NCBI RefSeq assembly: GCF_000196895.1
Contig: NC_014297.1
Coordinates: forward strand, 930,001 to 994,000
Reading direction: 5' to 3'
DNA length: 64,000 nt
Source of the DNA: Halalkalicoccus jeotgali B3
GTDB lineage: Archaea; Halobacteriota; Halobacteria; Halobacteriales; Halalkalicoccaceae
The notes under the pieces are model-generated. The model did not search any database and was not told the origin of the DNA. It worked only from the letters and a program-made list of their open reading frames with translations. The position numbers and the translations under genes were made by a program. Position 1 is the stretch's first letter. Each line of letters begins with the position of its first letter. Shown here piece by piece: positions 53,200-61,115 of the stretch.

Positions 53200-53663
53200 T
53201 GCAGGCGGTCGTCCAACTGCGCGGCGAGGTCGACATGAGCTATGACGTCGAGGACACCCTCTCGATGCTCAACCTCCACCGGGTCAACCACTGTGCGTTC
53301 GTTCCCGAACACGAGACGTTCCGCGGGATGGTCGCGAAGGTCAACGACTACGTCGCCTACGGCGAGCCGAGCCAAGAGACCGTCGAGACGCTGCTCCGGA
53401 CGCGCGCAGAGCCCGACGAGGGCAGCGGCGACATCGACGACGAGTGGCTCGCGGACAACACCGAGTACGACTCGGTGGCGGCACTCGCCGAGGCGCTGCT
53501 CGAAGAGGAGACGACGCTCAAAGAACAGGGGCTGACGCCCGTGCTCCGCCTGCACCCGCCGCGGGGCGGCCACAGGGGGCTCAAGCACGTCACCGCCGAG
53601 GGCGGTCAGCTGGGCAAACACTCGACCGAGGGGATCGACGAGCTCCTCGTCGCGATGCGATAA
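53199..53663 (+). CDS. rpl30: 50S ribosomal protein uL30
   Basis: 154 residues, long archaeal form: 'AVVQLRGEVDMSYDVEDTLSMLNLHRVNHCAFVPEHETFRGMVAKVNDYVAYG'. GTG one codon upstream possible. Confidence 0.96.
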   Translation: MQAVVQLRGEVDMSYDVEDTLSMLNLHRVNHCAFVPEHETFRGMVAKVNDYVAYGEPSQETVETLLRTRAEPDEGSGDIDDEWLADNTEYDSVAALAEALLEEETTLKEQGLTPVLRLHPPRGGHRGLKHVTAEGGQLGKHSTEGIDELLVAMR

Positions 53664-53665
53664 CC

Positions 53666-54187
53666 ATGACAAACAAGAAAAAACGCCAACGCGGTTCGCG
53701 GACCCACGGCGGCGGCACCCACAAGAACCGACGGGGCGCCGGCCATCGCGGTGGGCGCGGTGCCGCCGGACGCAGCAAGCACGAGTTCCACAACTACGGG
53801 CCGCTCGGCAAACACGGCTTCAAGCGACCCGAAAAGGCAAAAGAGACGGTCCTCACGATCGACGTCCAGAAGCTCGACGAGGACGCGGCGATCTTCGCCG
53901 CCGACGGGCTCGCCGAGGAGACCGACGGCGGCTACAGCCTCGACGCCCGCGATATCGTCGAGGACGGCTACGACGCCGACGCCGTCAAGGTGCTCGGCGG
54001 CGGCCAGGTCCGCAACGCCCTCTCGGTTACCGCGGACGCCTTCTCGGCGAGCGCGGTCGAACTCATCGAGGAGAACGGGGGCGAGGCGGTCGTCTCCGAG
54101 CGCGGTCAGGTCGACGAAGAGGAGGAGCCAGCCGACGATGGCGAATCAGAACCGGAAGATATTGAAACAACGGCTGACGAAGCGTAA
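53666..54187 (+). CDS. rpl15: 50S ribosomal protein uL15
   Basis: 173 residues: 'KKKRQRGSRTHGGGTHKNRRGAGHRGGRGAAGRSKHEFHNYGPLGKHGFKRPEKAKE' and a C-terminal acidic tail. 2 bases after uL30 and 3 bases before secY. Confidence 0.96.
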   Translation: MTNKKKRQRGSRTHGGGTHKNRRGAGHRGGRGAAGRSKHEFHNYGPLGKHGFKRPEKAKETVLTIDVQKLDEDAAIFAADGLAEETDGGYSLDARDIVEDGYDADAVKVLGGGQVRNALSVTADAFSASAVELIEENGGEAVVSERGQVDEEEEPADDGESEPEDIETTADEA

Positions 54188-54190
54188 TCA

Positions 54191-55657
54191 ATGAGTTGGA
54201 AGGAAGCCGCCGAACCGGTTCTCACACGAATGCCTGGGGTCACCCGCCCCGAGGGGCACGTCCCCTTCAAGCGCAAGCTGGCGTGGACCGCGGGCGTCCT
54301 CGTGGTGTACTTTTTCCTGACCAACGTCTACCTGTGGGGGCTCCCGTCCGCCGAGGCGGGTCAGGACATCTTCGGGCAGTTCCGCTCGATACTGGCCGGC
54401 AGTCAGGGGACGATCCTGCAGGTCGGGATCGGACCGATCGTCACCGCGAGCATCGTCCTGCAACTGCTCGGCGGTGCCGGGTTGTTAGGTCTTGACACCA
54501 ACGACCCGCGCGATCAGGTGCTCTATCAGGGCCTCCAGAAGCTGCTGGTGATCGTAATGATCGCCCTGACCGCGTTCCCGATGGTGTTTCTCGGCGGTTT
54601 CCTTCCGGCGAGTCCCGAACTGGCCGCGACCTACGGCCAGACGACGGTCCAGACGATCATCTTCGCACAGGTCTTCGTCGGCGGGATCTTCGTCCTCTTT
54701 CTCGACGAGATCGTCTCGAAGTGGGGTGTCGGCAGTGGGATCGGGCTGTTCATCATCGCCGGCGTGAGCCAGCGCCTCATCGGCGGACTGTTCGCCTGGA
54801 GCGGGCTTCCCGGCGAGGCCGGGATCGTTCCGACGTGGTTTTCGATCCTGCTCGGGCAGGCGTCTTTCCCCTCGTTGCTGACAAGTGAGGGGCTCCAAGA
54901 GCTGTTTCTGGGCCAGGGCGCGCTGTTGGCGATCCTCACCACGATCTTCATCTTCGTCGTGGTGGTCTACGCCGAGTCGGTTCGCGTCGAGGTGCCGCTC
55001 TCGCACGCCCGCGTGAAGGGCGCTCGGGGTCGGTTTCCCGTAAAACTGATCTACGCGAGCGTCCTGCCGATGATCCTCGTTCGTGCACTACAGATGAACG
55101 TCCAGTTCGCCGGCCGGATCCTGGACGCCCGCTGGGCGGGGATGCCCGCGTGGCTCGGTGTCTACAACAGTCAGGGCCAGCCCACGGGCGGATTGTTCTA
55201 CTACCTGAACCCGATCCAGGCCCCCGAGGAGTGGATGTGGTGGCTCGGCGAGGCCAGCCAAGCCGTCTGGCAGATCATGCTCCGGGTCGGGATCGACCTC
55301 GCCGTGATGGTCATCGGCGGGGCGGTGTTCGCGATCTTCTGGGTCCAGACGACGGACATGGGTCCCGAGGCGACTGCCAGACAGATCCAGAACTCGGGGA
55401 TGCAGATCCCCGGCTTCCGTCAGAACATCGGCGTCTACGAGAAGGTTCTGGGACGATACATCCCGCAGGTGACCGTCATCGGCGGGGCGCTCGTCGGCCT
55501 GCTCGCGGTGATGGCGAACATGCTCGGGACCATCGGCGCGGTCTCCGGCACCGGTTTGTTGCTTGCGGTCTCGATCACCTACAAGCTCTACGAGGAGATC
55601 GCAGAAGAGCAGATGATGGAAATGCATCCCATGATGCGCCAGATGTTCGGAGACTAA
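54191..55657 (+). CDS. secY: Preprotein translocase subunit SecY
   Basis: 488 residues, ten membrane helices. The plug/TM2 region 'GSQGTILQVGIGPIVTASIVLQLLGG', 'FVVVVYAESVRVEVPLSHARVKG' and 'YEKVLGRYIPQVTVIGGALVGLLAV' mark the channel. Final gene of the ribosomal cluster in this window. The adk that usually follows in archaeal spc operons is absent: an integrase gene starts 31 bases downstream. Confidence 0.97.
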   Translation: MSWKEAAEPVLTRMPGVTRPEGHVPFKRKLAWTAGVLVVYFFLTNVYLWGLPSAEAGQDIFGQFRSILAGSQGTILQVGIGPIVTASIVLQLLGGAGLLGLDTNDPRDQVLYQGLQKLLVIVMIALTAFPMVFLGGFLPASPELAATYGQTTVQTIIFAQVFVGGIFVLFLDEIVSKWGVGSGIGLFIIAGVSQRLIGGLFAWSGLPGEAGIVPTWFSILLGQASFPSLLTSEGLQELFLGQGALLAILTTIFIFVVVVYAESVRVEVPLSHARVKGARGRFPVKLIYASVLPMILVRALQMNVQFAGRILDARWAGMPAWLGVYNSQGQPTGGLFYYLNPIQAPEEWMWWLGEASQAVWQIMLRVGIDLAVMVIGGAVFAIFWVQTTDMGPEATARQIQNSGMQIPGFRQNIGVYEKVLGRYIPQVTVIGGALVGLLAVMANMLGTIGAVSGTGLLLAVSITYKLYEEIAEEQMMEMHPMMRQMFGD

Positions 55658-55661
55658 CGCC

Positions 55662-55669
55662 TATTATCT
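55662..55669 (+). promoter_or_regulatory. Integrase TATA element
   Basis: CCTATTATCT is about 25-27 bases before the integrase ATG at 55689, predicting a leaderless message separate from the secY transcript. Confidence 0.5.
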
Positions 55670-55688
55670 GGGCCTCTGTCGAACCAGT

Positions 55689-57092
55689 ATGGCCGACGTC
55701 AACGACACGGGAAACGTGCTCGGGCAGCTCCAGAACGCTTGGCGAAACTTGGACGCTGCCACTGTCGACCCCCACGACGAGCAAGCGGTCGATGCCTTTG
55801 TCGCCGATCGTTACGACCAGCACCCCTCGAGTGCGCAGATGCGCATCCTCGAATCGGAGTCCATCACCCAACGCGAGCGTGACGCGATCGCCGATTTCGT
55901 CGACCATCGCGAGCACGTCGAGGACCGCGCCGAAACGACGCTGATCTCCGACCTCGGCAACCTCCGACGAGCGGCTGCGTGGAGCGACACCGAGCTCGTC
56001 GAGATGGATATGCGTGACATCCGATCGCTGCTTCGGCATCTGTTCGCCCCTTCGGATCGCGGTGGGCGGGGCCTCGACCCGGATGGAACAGCAGCGTTTG
56101 GCTACAAGCGCACATTGCGCTTGTTCTTCCGCTTTCTCAACGACGAACCTACCTACGACGAGTTCGACTTCGCCGAACGGATCGAACTCCCTGATGTCTC
56201 GCCCGAATCGACCGACGTCAGTGACGAGAAGATGCTCTCCACTGACGATATCGCGGCACTGAAGGAGGCCGCCTACGGCACTCGCGATCCCGTCCTGATC
56301 GAGTTCCTCGCCGACGTCGGTGGACGAATCTCGCTCGTCTCGCAGCTGCGATATGGCGACATCTACGACATCGAAACCGACCGCCCCTACTTCGTCCCCA
56401 ACGAGAGTGGACTCGCTCAAAAGTCGGTGCCCGTCGACCAGTATCCGATCATGAACAGCCGCGCAGAACTGCGGGTCTATCTCAACCGCTATCACATTGA
56501 CCGCCGAGACGACGCGCCCCTCTGGCCCGTCGACCAGCGCCACTACGATCATGACGATCCTAGCTCTGGAGCGGTCAGTGGCGATCGCATCCGCGATATG
56601 CTCAACGAGTGCGCGTCTCGGGCTGGCATCGAGCGGACGGTCCACCCGCATATGTTCCGCCATACTGCCGCGACTCGACTCTCGTCGTCTGACCGCCTCA
56701 CGCCCCAGGAGATCGTCCACGTGATGGGCTGGTCCGATGACCGAATGCTCGAGATCTACGACGAGACGACCGCCGCAGAACGCAACGAGGGCATCCATCA
56801 CGCTCTCGGGTTCGCCGACGAGCCCGATGACTCGGATACGCCCCGGAGTAAGCCGGTCCCGTGCACGAACTGCCACACTGCCCTCTCGCCGGACGAGCGT
56901 TACTGCCCGAACTGCGGGACAGCAACCTCGCTCGGCGCTCGTGAGGACATGACTGAACTTCGATCGTCGATCTTCGACCGGGCGATCAGCGAGACCGATG
57001 AGGAGGTCGTCACCCTCTTGCGCGATCTCAACACCGCCCTCGATAACGATCCTGAGACACGGCGACTCGTCGCCGACGTGCTTTCGGAATGA
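55689..57092 (+). CDS. Tyrosine recombinase (integrase) with C-terminal zinc ribbon
   Basis: 467 residues. N-terminal helical core-binding domain, then catalytic domain with Arg in GGRISLVSQLRYGDI (about residue 211), Lys in AQKSVPV, HxxR in HPHMFRHTAATRL (about 319-331), GW in VMGWSDDRM and nucleophilic Tyr in MLEIYDETT (about 356). The C-terminal tail adds CTNC...CPNC zinc ribbon (about 392-411) and a helical end, a less usual appendage. Likely responsible for integration next to secY. It converges with the element operon. Confidence 0.93.
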   Translation: MADVNDTGNVLGQLQNAWRNLDAATVDPHDEQAVDAFVADRYDQHPSSAQMRILESESITQRERDAIADFVDHREHVEDRAETTLISDLGNLRRAAAWSDTELVEMDMRDIRSLLRHLFAPSDRGGRGLDPDGTAAFGYKRTLRLFFRFLNDEPTYDEFDFAERIELPDVSPESTDVSDEKMLSTDDIAALKEAAYGTRDPVLIEFLADVGGRISLVSQLRYGDIYDIETDRPYFVPNESGLAQKSVPVDQYPIMNSRAELRVYLNRYHIDRRDDAPLWPVDQRHYDHDDPSSGAVSGDRIRDMLNECASRAGIERTVHPHMFRHTAATRLSSSDRLTPQEIVHVMGWSDDRMLEIYDETTAAERNEGIHHALGFADEPDDSDTPRSKPVPCTNCHTALSPDERYCPNCGTATSLGAREDMTELRSSIFDRAISETDEEVVTLLRDLNTALDNDPETRRLVADVLSE

Positions 57093-57149
57093 CTTGCCCC
57101 GGCCGTCGAAGCCGAAGCAATTAACTACACTCTCCGCCTTTGTCCGCTT

Positions 57150-57233
57150 GCTTCCTAGCATCGTGTTATCACCGTAGGAAGCACTGACCCCGGCAGCAAC
57201 CGGGGTTTCCTTCGGAGAAGGAACGTGCTTCTT
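57150..57233. ncRNA. Highly structured element: three-way junction plus competing stem
   Basis: Between integrase and the leftward operon. Outer stem AGGAAGCAC (57176-57184) pairs GTGCTTCTT (57225-57233). Inside are two perfect hairpins: CCCCGG-CAGCAA-CCGGGG (57188-57205) and TTCCTTC-GGA-GAAGGAA (57207-57223). In addition GCTTCCTA (57150-57157) is complementary to TAGGAAGC (57175-57182), so the outer-stem 5' arm has two mutually exclusive partners. A TATA-like TTTTAAG on the minus strand (57259-57265) is about 25 bases from the stem, and CAATTAAC at 57118 could serve the plus strand. Candidate small RNA, terminator/antiterminator-like switch or relic transposon end (IS200/IS605 ends fold similarly). 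Not identified. Confidence 0.5.
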
Positions 57234-57288
57234 AGCTAAATCTATCCCATCCCACTGGCTTAAAACCACCGGATAGGTGTCCGTAGCG

Positions 57289-57450
57289 TTACGAATCATC
57301 GGTTTGCGTCATCTCGTCGTCATTGATAAGTCGCCGTGCGATCTCGCCGAGTCGACTGTCTTCATCTGCCAGCCGGTGCAGCGCGCTCGAGTGCCTCTCT
57401 TGGAGCGTATCCCTATCGAGATCTCTGTCTGGACTTTCGTGTTGACTCAC
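57289..57450 (-). CDS. Element microprotein (53 aa), last gene of the leftward operon
   Basis: GTG start in a GTGA overlap with the stop of the preceding gene, a coupling repeated through this operon. Charged, helix-rich sequence (SQHESPDRDLDRDTLQER, then HSSALHRLADEDSRLGEIAR), ending MTQTDDS. No family. Below usual length cut-offs. The overlap and helical pattern support it. Confidence 0.6.
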   Translation of the reverse strand: MSQHESPDRDLDRDTLQERHSSALHRLADEDSRLGEIARRLINDDEMTQTDDS

Positions 57451-57815
57451 TGCGCGTCACCCCAGACGGTCCACAGATGCGCCCGGATCGTCGTCGCGAC
57501 GACCCTCTCGGCGAGCAGGACGGTTCGGACGACGCCCTCCCGAATCGGGAAGATCGCGAGATAGGGGTACCACACGTCCGTGAGATCCGACTGGCCGAAG
57601 ATCCGGACCTCCTCACATCGGAAGTACTGCCGGACTCCCTCCCGACCGACGGCAACCGACTCGCGAAGCGCTCGGTCGGGGCTCACCGAATCGTGCGGCG
57701 TGCGTTCGTCCCAACGCTCGATCGAGTGGTCGTACTCGTCCCAGCGGAGTTGCGTTCCGGGGACGGGTTGCCCGACAGACGCTGGGCACTCGAGGACAAC
57801 CGACCTACTCGCCAT
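57447..57815 (-). CDS. Element hypothetical protein (122 aa)
   Basis: 122 residues, soluble, beta-rich toward the C-terminus (VRIFGQSDLTDVWYPYLAIFPIREGVVRTVLLAERVVATTIRA). No family recognised. Overlaps the Hjc-like gene by 11 bases and couples to the next gene through GTGA. Confidence 0.68.
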   Translation of the reverse strand: MASRSVVLECPASVGQPVPGTQLRWDEYDHSIERWDERTPHDSVSPDRALRESVAVGREGVRQYFRCEEVRIFGQSDLTDVWYPYLAIFPIREGVVRTVLLAERVVATTIRAHLWTVWGDAQ

Positions 57816-58170
57816 CGTCGAACACCTCCTCGAACGACGGGCCGGGGAGCATATCCTGCGTAACGCTTCTCGACTGCTCGTTTTGATTCAGTGCTGCCGG
57901 CTCGAAGAACGACCACGGCTCGCGGTCGGGCCGGACGGCCACGAGTGGGCGCGCACCGAATGCGAGTGCGTAGCGACAGAGCCCCTCGATCTCCTCATGT
58001 GCGAGTGTGACGGACCCTGTCTTGCTGGCCTTGGCTTCGATCGCGTAGACGCGTGCAAGTGGGCGCACTGCACTCGGAACGCCGAGTCGCCCGTTGTACT
58101 CCCGCGAGGCAAGCAAATCGGGCCGGTCACTCGCCGTTCCGGCACCGCTGGCCGCGCCACCGGAGCTCAC
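57805..58170 (-). CDS. Hjc-like Holliday junction resolvase, N-terminus short
   Basis: 121 residues. PD-(D/E)xK core: Asp in DRPDLLA and Glu/Lys in YAIEAKASKTG, then 'EEIEGLCRYALAFGARPLVAVRPDREPWSFFEP' closely follows archaeal Hjc. It starts at the Ala-Ser-Gly loop, so the first 25 or so residues of typical Hjc (with the conserved early Glu/Arg) are missing. A roughly 14-residue insertion follows PDLLA. The preceding frame's last residues resemble that missing piece, so expression by frameshift is possible. GTG start (GTGA overlap). Confidence 0.75.
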   Translation of the reverse strand: MSSGGAASGAGTASDRPDLLASREYNGRLGVPSAVRPLARVYAIEAKASKTGSVTLAHEEIEGLCRYALAFGARPLVAVRPDREPWSFFEPAALNQNEQSRSVTQDMLPGPSFEEVFDDGE

Positions 58171-58817
58171 AGATACCCCTCCCGCATCGCGTCGATGCGA
58201 TCGCGGCGCTCATCGGAATCGAGTAGCTGCCCGCTCGGCTTCGTGAGTCCGAGTTCTGCGAGCAACCCGCGGGTGAAGCTTATCCCACCGAGGGCAAGGC
58301 GCTGGTTGAGCGTGACGCAGTTGTCCATCTGCTCGGCAGCGTCCAGGACCTCCCGAAGGGCCCGACTCCCGGCACCGCGGGAGTCATATGCCTCCCGAAC
58401 GATCGTGTGCGGGTCGTCTCTGAGCCACGCACAACCGTCGTCGGCCTCTTCCGAAAGCTCGTCAACGATCTCGTCGGCGCTCAGTCCGTCATCGAACTCG
58501 AACTCGAACTCGAATCCCTCTACGTCGATTTCCTCGCCATTAACGACGACTGAGGACTCGGTGACATCGAACTGGGGGGCATCGTCGCCGGCCTGATCAT
58601 CCTGACCGTCGCCCATCCCGCTGACCTCGATCTCCTTGAGGAGCTCCCACTCCCCGTCGAGTTCGCTGATCGCATCGCGGACGTCGTCTGGTCGAGCGTC
58701 GAGCGATTCGGCGATCCCCTCAACGTGCACCGTCGGATTGTCCTGAATGCCAGCTACGATCGAGAGCTCGAGCCGGACGTCGTCGGGCCCGATCAGGTCG
58801 TACTCTTGATTGCTCAT
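58167..58817 (-). CDS. Element protein with N-terminal helical repeat and acidic middle (216 aa)
   Basis: 216 residues. N-terminal segment 'DVRLELSIVAGIQDNPTVHVEGIAESLDARPDDVRDAISELDGEWELLKEIEV' resembles a small winged-helix/HTH fold. An acidic middle and a C-terminal helical domain follow, ending DERRDRIDAMREGYL. The end pattern recalls the Hjc N-terminus. ATGA start overlap with previous gene. No named family. Confidence 0.68.
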   Translation of the reverse strand: MSNQEYDLIGPDDVRLELSIVAGIQDNPTVHVEGIAESLDARPDDVRDAISELDGEWELLKEIEVSGMGDGQDDQAGDDAPQFDVTESSVVVNGEEIDVEGFEFEFEFDDGLSADEIVDELSEEADDGCAWLRDDPHTIVREAYDSRGAGSRALREVLDAAEQMDNCVTLNQRLALGGISFTRGLLAELGLTKPSGQLLDSDERRDRIDAMREGYL

Positions 58818-59185
58818 GGCTGCATCCACGCCTCCATCGGGACCTGGCTAAATCGCTGCAGGTAATCCATAGCTAGTTCCATGTCCTCGATTTCACCCTC
58901 ACCGTAGTTCTCATGAAGGAACTCCGAGGTCCGACCAGCCGACTCTGACGGGTCGTCAGTGATTTCATTGGCGTCGAACTGTTCCCACTGACCACTATTG
59001 CGTGAGTAGCCGATACTCACGGCACGACCATCCTGGCGGTGATACGTCGCCGCGACGAATCGCACATTCTCATCAGCCCGCCAGCAAATGTCCGGCAGGA
59101 ACCGGGCGGTCGTCTTCTGGAACAGGACTTCCGCTTCGTCCTCTTCGAGCGGCCGATTTGGAAGCGTGTCAACTAGTCCTCTCAT
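58814..59185 (-). CDS. Element hypothetical protein (123 aa)
   Basis: 123 residues from the ATG at 59185, which lies in an ATGA overlap with the preceding gene's stop. Soluble, aromatic-rich middle (ARFLPDICWRADENVRFVAATYHRQ). No family recognised. Confidence 0.7.
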   Translation of the reverse strand: MRGLVDTLPNRPLEEDEAEVLFQKTTARFLPDICWRADENVRFVAATYHRQDGRAVSIGYSRNSGQWEQFDANEITDDPSESAGRTSEFLHENYGEGEIEDMELAMDYLQRFSQVPMEAWMQP

Positions 59186-59403
59186 CGAGATCTCTCCTTG
59201 TCGGCGTCCGAGTTCTCGACAACGGCTGTTGTGGGGAGTCTGAACGAGACATAATAATCGAACTCGCTCATCGCCCCCAGTTCGTGCCAATCAACCACTG
59301 TCACGTGCTGCGAGCTCTTCATCCTCTCAAAACCGGCCTCATAGAACGCGCCGGTGAAGGCGTTCGCTGATCGCTCGACACTGTTTGAGGATGTACCGCT
59401 CAT
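59182..59403 (-). CDS. Element small protein (73 aa)
   Basis: 73 residues with a beta-like 'HVTVVDWHELGAMSEFDYYVSFRLPTTAVV' middle and basic tail. ATGA overlaps on both sides. Function unknown. Confidence 0.7.
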   Translation of the reverse strand: MSGTSSNSVERSANAFTGAFYEAGFERMKSSQHVTVVDWHELGAMSEFDYYVSFRLPTTAVVENSDADKERSR

Positions 59404-59666
59404 CGCGACCCCTCCAGCCCAACGACAACCCGACCGAGCACGTCGACCATCTCACGGCCGAGATCGAGTGCCTCGGGCGCGTACTGGAGTAGCTGAAACA
59501 GCAGGATCGCGATCACCGTCAACGCGATCGACGTCACGATAAGCGCGATCGCGATGGCGACAAGCGAATAGGCGGCAGCTCGGATTCGCCAATCTGTCAC
59601 TTGAACGCTCTGTTCACTTTCGCTGCGGGGTCTCGACTCTGGGGTTGGTTCTGATCGCTTAGACAT
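59400..59666 (-). CDS. Element single-pass/hairpin membrane protein (88 aa)
   Basis: 88 residues: charged Ser/Pro-rich N-terminus, then a long hydrophobic region (about 33-60, AAYSLVAIAIALIVTSIALTVIAILLFQLL). ATGA coupling at the start of the next gene. Possibly a virus membrane protein or holin-like, only by hydrophobicity. Confidence 0.68.
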   Translation of the reverse strand: MSKRSEPTPESRPRSESEQSVQVTDWRIRAAAYSLVAIAIALIVTSIALTVIAILLFQLLQYAPEALDLGREMVDVLGRVVVGLEGSR

Positions 59667-59799
59667 CGGCTCTCACCTCTGGAGTCGCATCGTCGTGTTC
59701 GGTCTCTCCCTCTCTGCTGGCCGCCAAGGTGGGCCCGCCGATCACGATCGCTCGATCGGCACCGGGCCAGCGATGGCTCACGTCATGAACGGGGATCAC
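59659..59799 (-). CDS. Element microprotein (46 aa)
   Basis: GTG start in a GTGA overlap with the 33-residue membrane protein's stop, and 8-base overlap with the next gene. Polar and acidic. Supported mainly by its position in the chain. Confidence 0.5.
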   Translation of the reverse strand: MIPVHDVSHRWPGADRAIVIGGPTLAASREGETEHDDATPEVRADV

Positions 59800-59897
59800 G
59801 TCGAGATCACCCCGGCCATGATTGCCACGAATGCGAGCAGGAGGATCGACATCCACACCGCGACGAACCACGTGATGACCGTTCGTTCGGGGCTCAT
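59796..59897 (-). CDS. Element transmembrane microprotein (33 aa)
   Basis: 33 residues starting MSPERTVITWFVAVWM with a single strong membrane helix (VITWFVAVWMSILLLAFV and on to the end). ATGA with the preceding 38-aa gene and GTGA with the next, exactly like its neighbours. Too short for routine gene calling. Confidence 0.62.
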   Translation of the reverse strand: MSPERTVITWFVAVWMSILLLAFVAIMAGVIST

Positions 59898-60010
59898 CGC
59901 GACTCACGCTCCTCGATCTCGCGAAGGTCGTTGCAGTTCCAGCAGGGCCGAAATCGAAGGGGCTCTCCACAGGACCGACAGTGCCCGTCGGGAGGGCGTG
60001 CAGCGGCCAT
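59894..60010 (-). CDS. Element zinc-ribbon microprotein (38 aa)
   Basis: 38 residues with CRSC and CWNC pairs spaced 12 residues apart (Cys at about 11, 14, 23, 26), a clear zinc-ribbon. TGATG overlap upstream and ATGA overlap downstream. A nucleic-acid or protein-binding microprotein by inference. Confidence 0.68.
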   Translation of the reverse strand: MAAARPPDGHCRSCGEPLRFRPCWNCNDLREIEERESR

Positions 60011-60237
60011 CACTCCGACCCCTCTTTATCAACGTACACGCGGAGATGACCGGCGTCGAAATCCCCGATCGTGTTGGTCACATCAAGCCCGGCGCTGCGG
60101 GCGCTGGCGAACACTTTCGTAGCGTCGATCTTCCCCTCGGCCTCTTCCTCGCACGTCGCGACGAACTCCTCGCCTTCGTCGGAGATCGACACCCCGTCGA
60201 GCTTCACTGCCGCTTCGAGGAACTCGGCGTTGCTCAC
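60010..60237 (-). CDS. Element acidic small protein (75 aa)
   Basis: 75 residues, 'NAEFLEAAVKLDGVSISDEGEEFVATCEEEAEGKIDATKVFASARSAGLDVTN', alpha/beta, acidic. No family. Overlaps neighbours on both sides. Confidence 0.7.
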   Translation of the reverse strand: MSNAEFLEAAVKLDGVSISDEGEEFVATCEEEAEGKIDATKVFASARSAGLDVTNTIGDFDAGHLRVYVDKEGSE

Positions 60238-60611
60238 GCCATCTCACCCCCGTCGTCCACATCATCACCCGGCGGCGGGCCGCTCAGGATATCGTCGTGC
60301 TCCATCGCGTACTCGACGAGCGTTGTGAGTTCGCGCGCGAGAGCGTAGTTCGGGCCCGTCTCGACCGTCCTGCCCTCTCGATCCCATTCGATCACGTTGT
60401 GGGCATCGAGCTTCGGGAGGTGGATATGCCGTAGCGAGCGCCCGATCCCAGCCATCCCGGGGGTATCTTCGTGCCGGGACAGGACGCGAACGAGGTCCGA
60501 GACGGGCACTGCATCGCCTTCTGTGAGAGCGCGAAGGATCTGCCGACGGGCCGTCGTCGCGATCACTCCGAGCGCGTCGTCAGTCGTTAGCTTCGGCGCG
60601 ACACCGTTCAT
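60234..60611 (-). CDS. DUF7344-type winged-helix regulator (first)
   Basis: 125 residues: 'DALGVIATTARRQILRALTEGDAVPVSDLVRVLSRHEDTPG' HTH then 'RSLRHIHLPKLDAHNVIEWDREGRTVETGPNYALAREL' wing/helix region, the pattern of the haloarchaeal DUF7344 DNA-binding family. Adjacent paralogue at 60608-61000. Confidence 0.75.
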   Translation of the reverse strand: MNGVAPKLTTDDALGVIATTARRQILRALTEGDAVPVSDLVRVLSRHEDTPGMAGIGRSLRHIHLPKLDAHNVIEWDREGRTVETGPNYALARELTTLVEYAMEHDDILSGPPPGDDVDDGGEMA

Positions 60612-61000
60612 GCCGACTCACCCGTTTTGCCCTCGCCGAGTGCACGCTCGGCGCTCATTGCCAGCGCCGCACCGTTCTTCGCGTTCAGAACGAGATCGAA
60701 CGCCGGGCCCGGACTGATCGGATCGAGTCGGCGTTCGCCATCACCACCGGCACGAATCACGCCGTGATCCCTGAGCTTCGGGAGGTGGGTCTGGATCAGC
60801 GAGACGTGGGCGTTCTGATAATCACTGTAGCTGTGACCTTCGCCTTTCGTCCGAGTGACCAATTCCCGAGCGAGATCTCGCTTGTCCCACTCGCTTCGAT
60901 CCCGTGCGAGTAACTCGATCACGATCAACCGGCGCTCGTTCGAAAGCAGCATGTAGATATCCGACAGAGAGAGCTCCGTCTCGATGTCGGCCTCAGACAT
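60608..61000 (-). CDS. DUF7344-type winged-helix regulator (second)
   Basis: 130 residues from the ATG at 61000: 'DIYMLLSNERRLIVIELLARDRSEWDKRDLARELV' and 'VSLIQTHLPKLRDHGVIRAG', same architecture as its downstream neighbour (ATGA coupling at 60608-60611). The duplicated pair suggests heterodimeric regulation or virus-host antagonism, inference. Confidence 0.75.
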   Translation of the reverse strand: MSEADIETELSLSDIYMLLSNERRLIVIELLARDRSEWDKRDLARELVTRTKGEGHSYSDYQNAHVSLIQTHLPKLRDHGVIRAGGDGERRLDPISPGPAFDLVLNAKNGAALAMSAERALGEGKTGESA

Positions 61001-61115
61001 CGTCCTCACCTCCTCGGAGATCGTCGCCACAGACCGAACAGAAGTTGTCCTGGCCCGAGCAGAGATGGCCATGCAGGCAGCGCTGCTGGCCGGAGAGTGG
61101 CGTGTCGCTGCTCAT
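60993..61115 (-). CDS. Element Cys/His zinc-binding microprotein (40 aa)
   Basis: 40 residues with Cys, His, Cys, Cys spaced CLHGHLC...FCSVCGDD. ATGA overlap with the HNH-like gene and an 8-base overlap with the next. Likely zinc-bound. Confidence 0.6.
   Translation of the reverse strand: MSSDTPLSGQQRCLHGHLCSGQDNFCSVCGDDLRGGEDDV

Noticed and set aside
55575-57299. 574-codon antisense frame opposite the integrase
   Set aside because: Opposes a recombinase with full catalytic residues; protein sequence not family-like.
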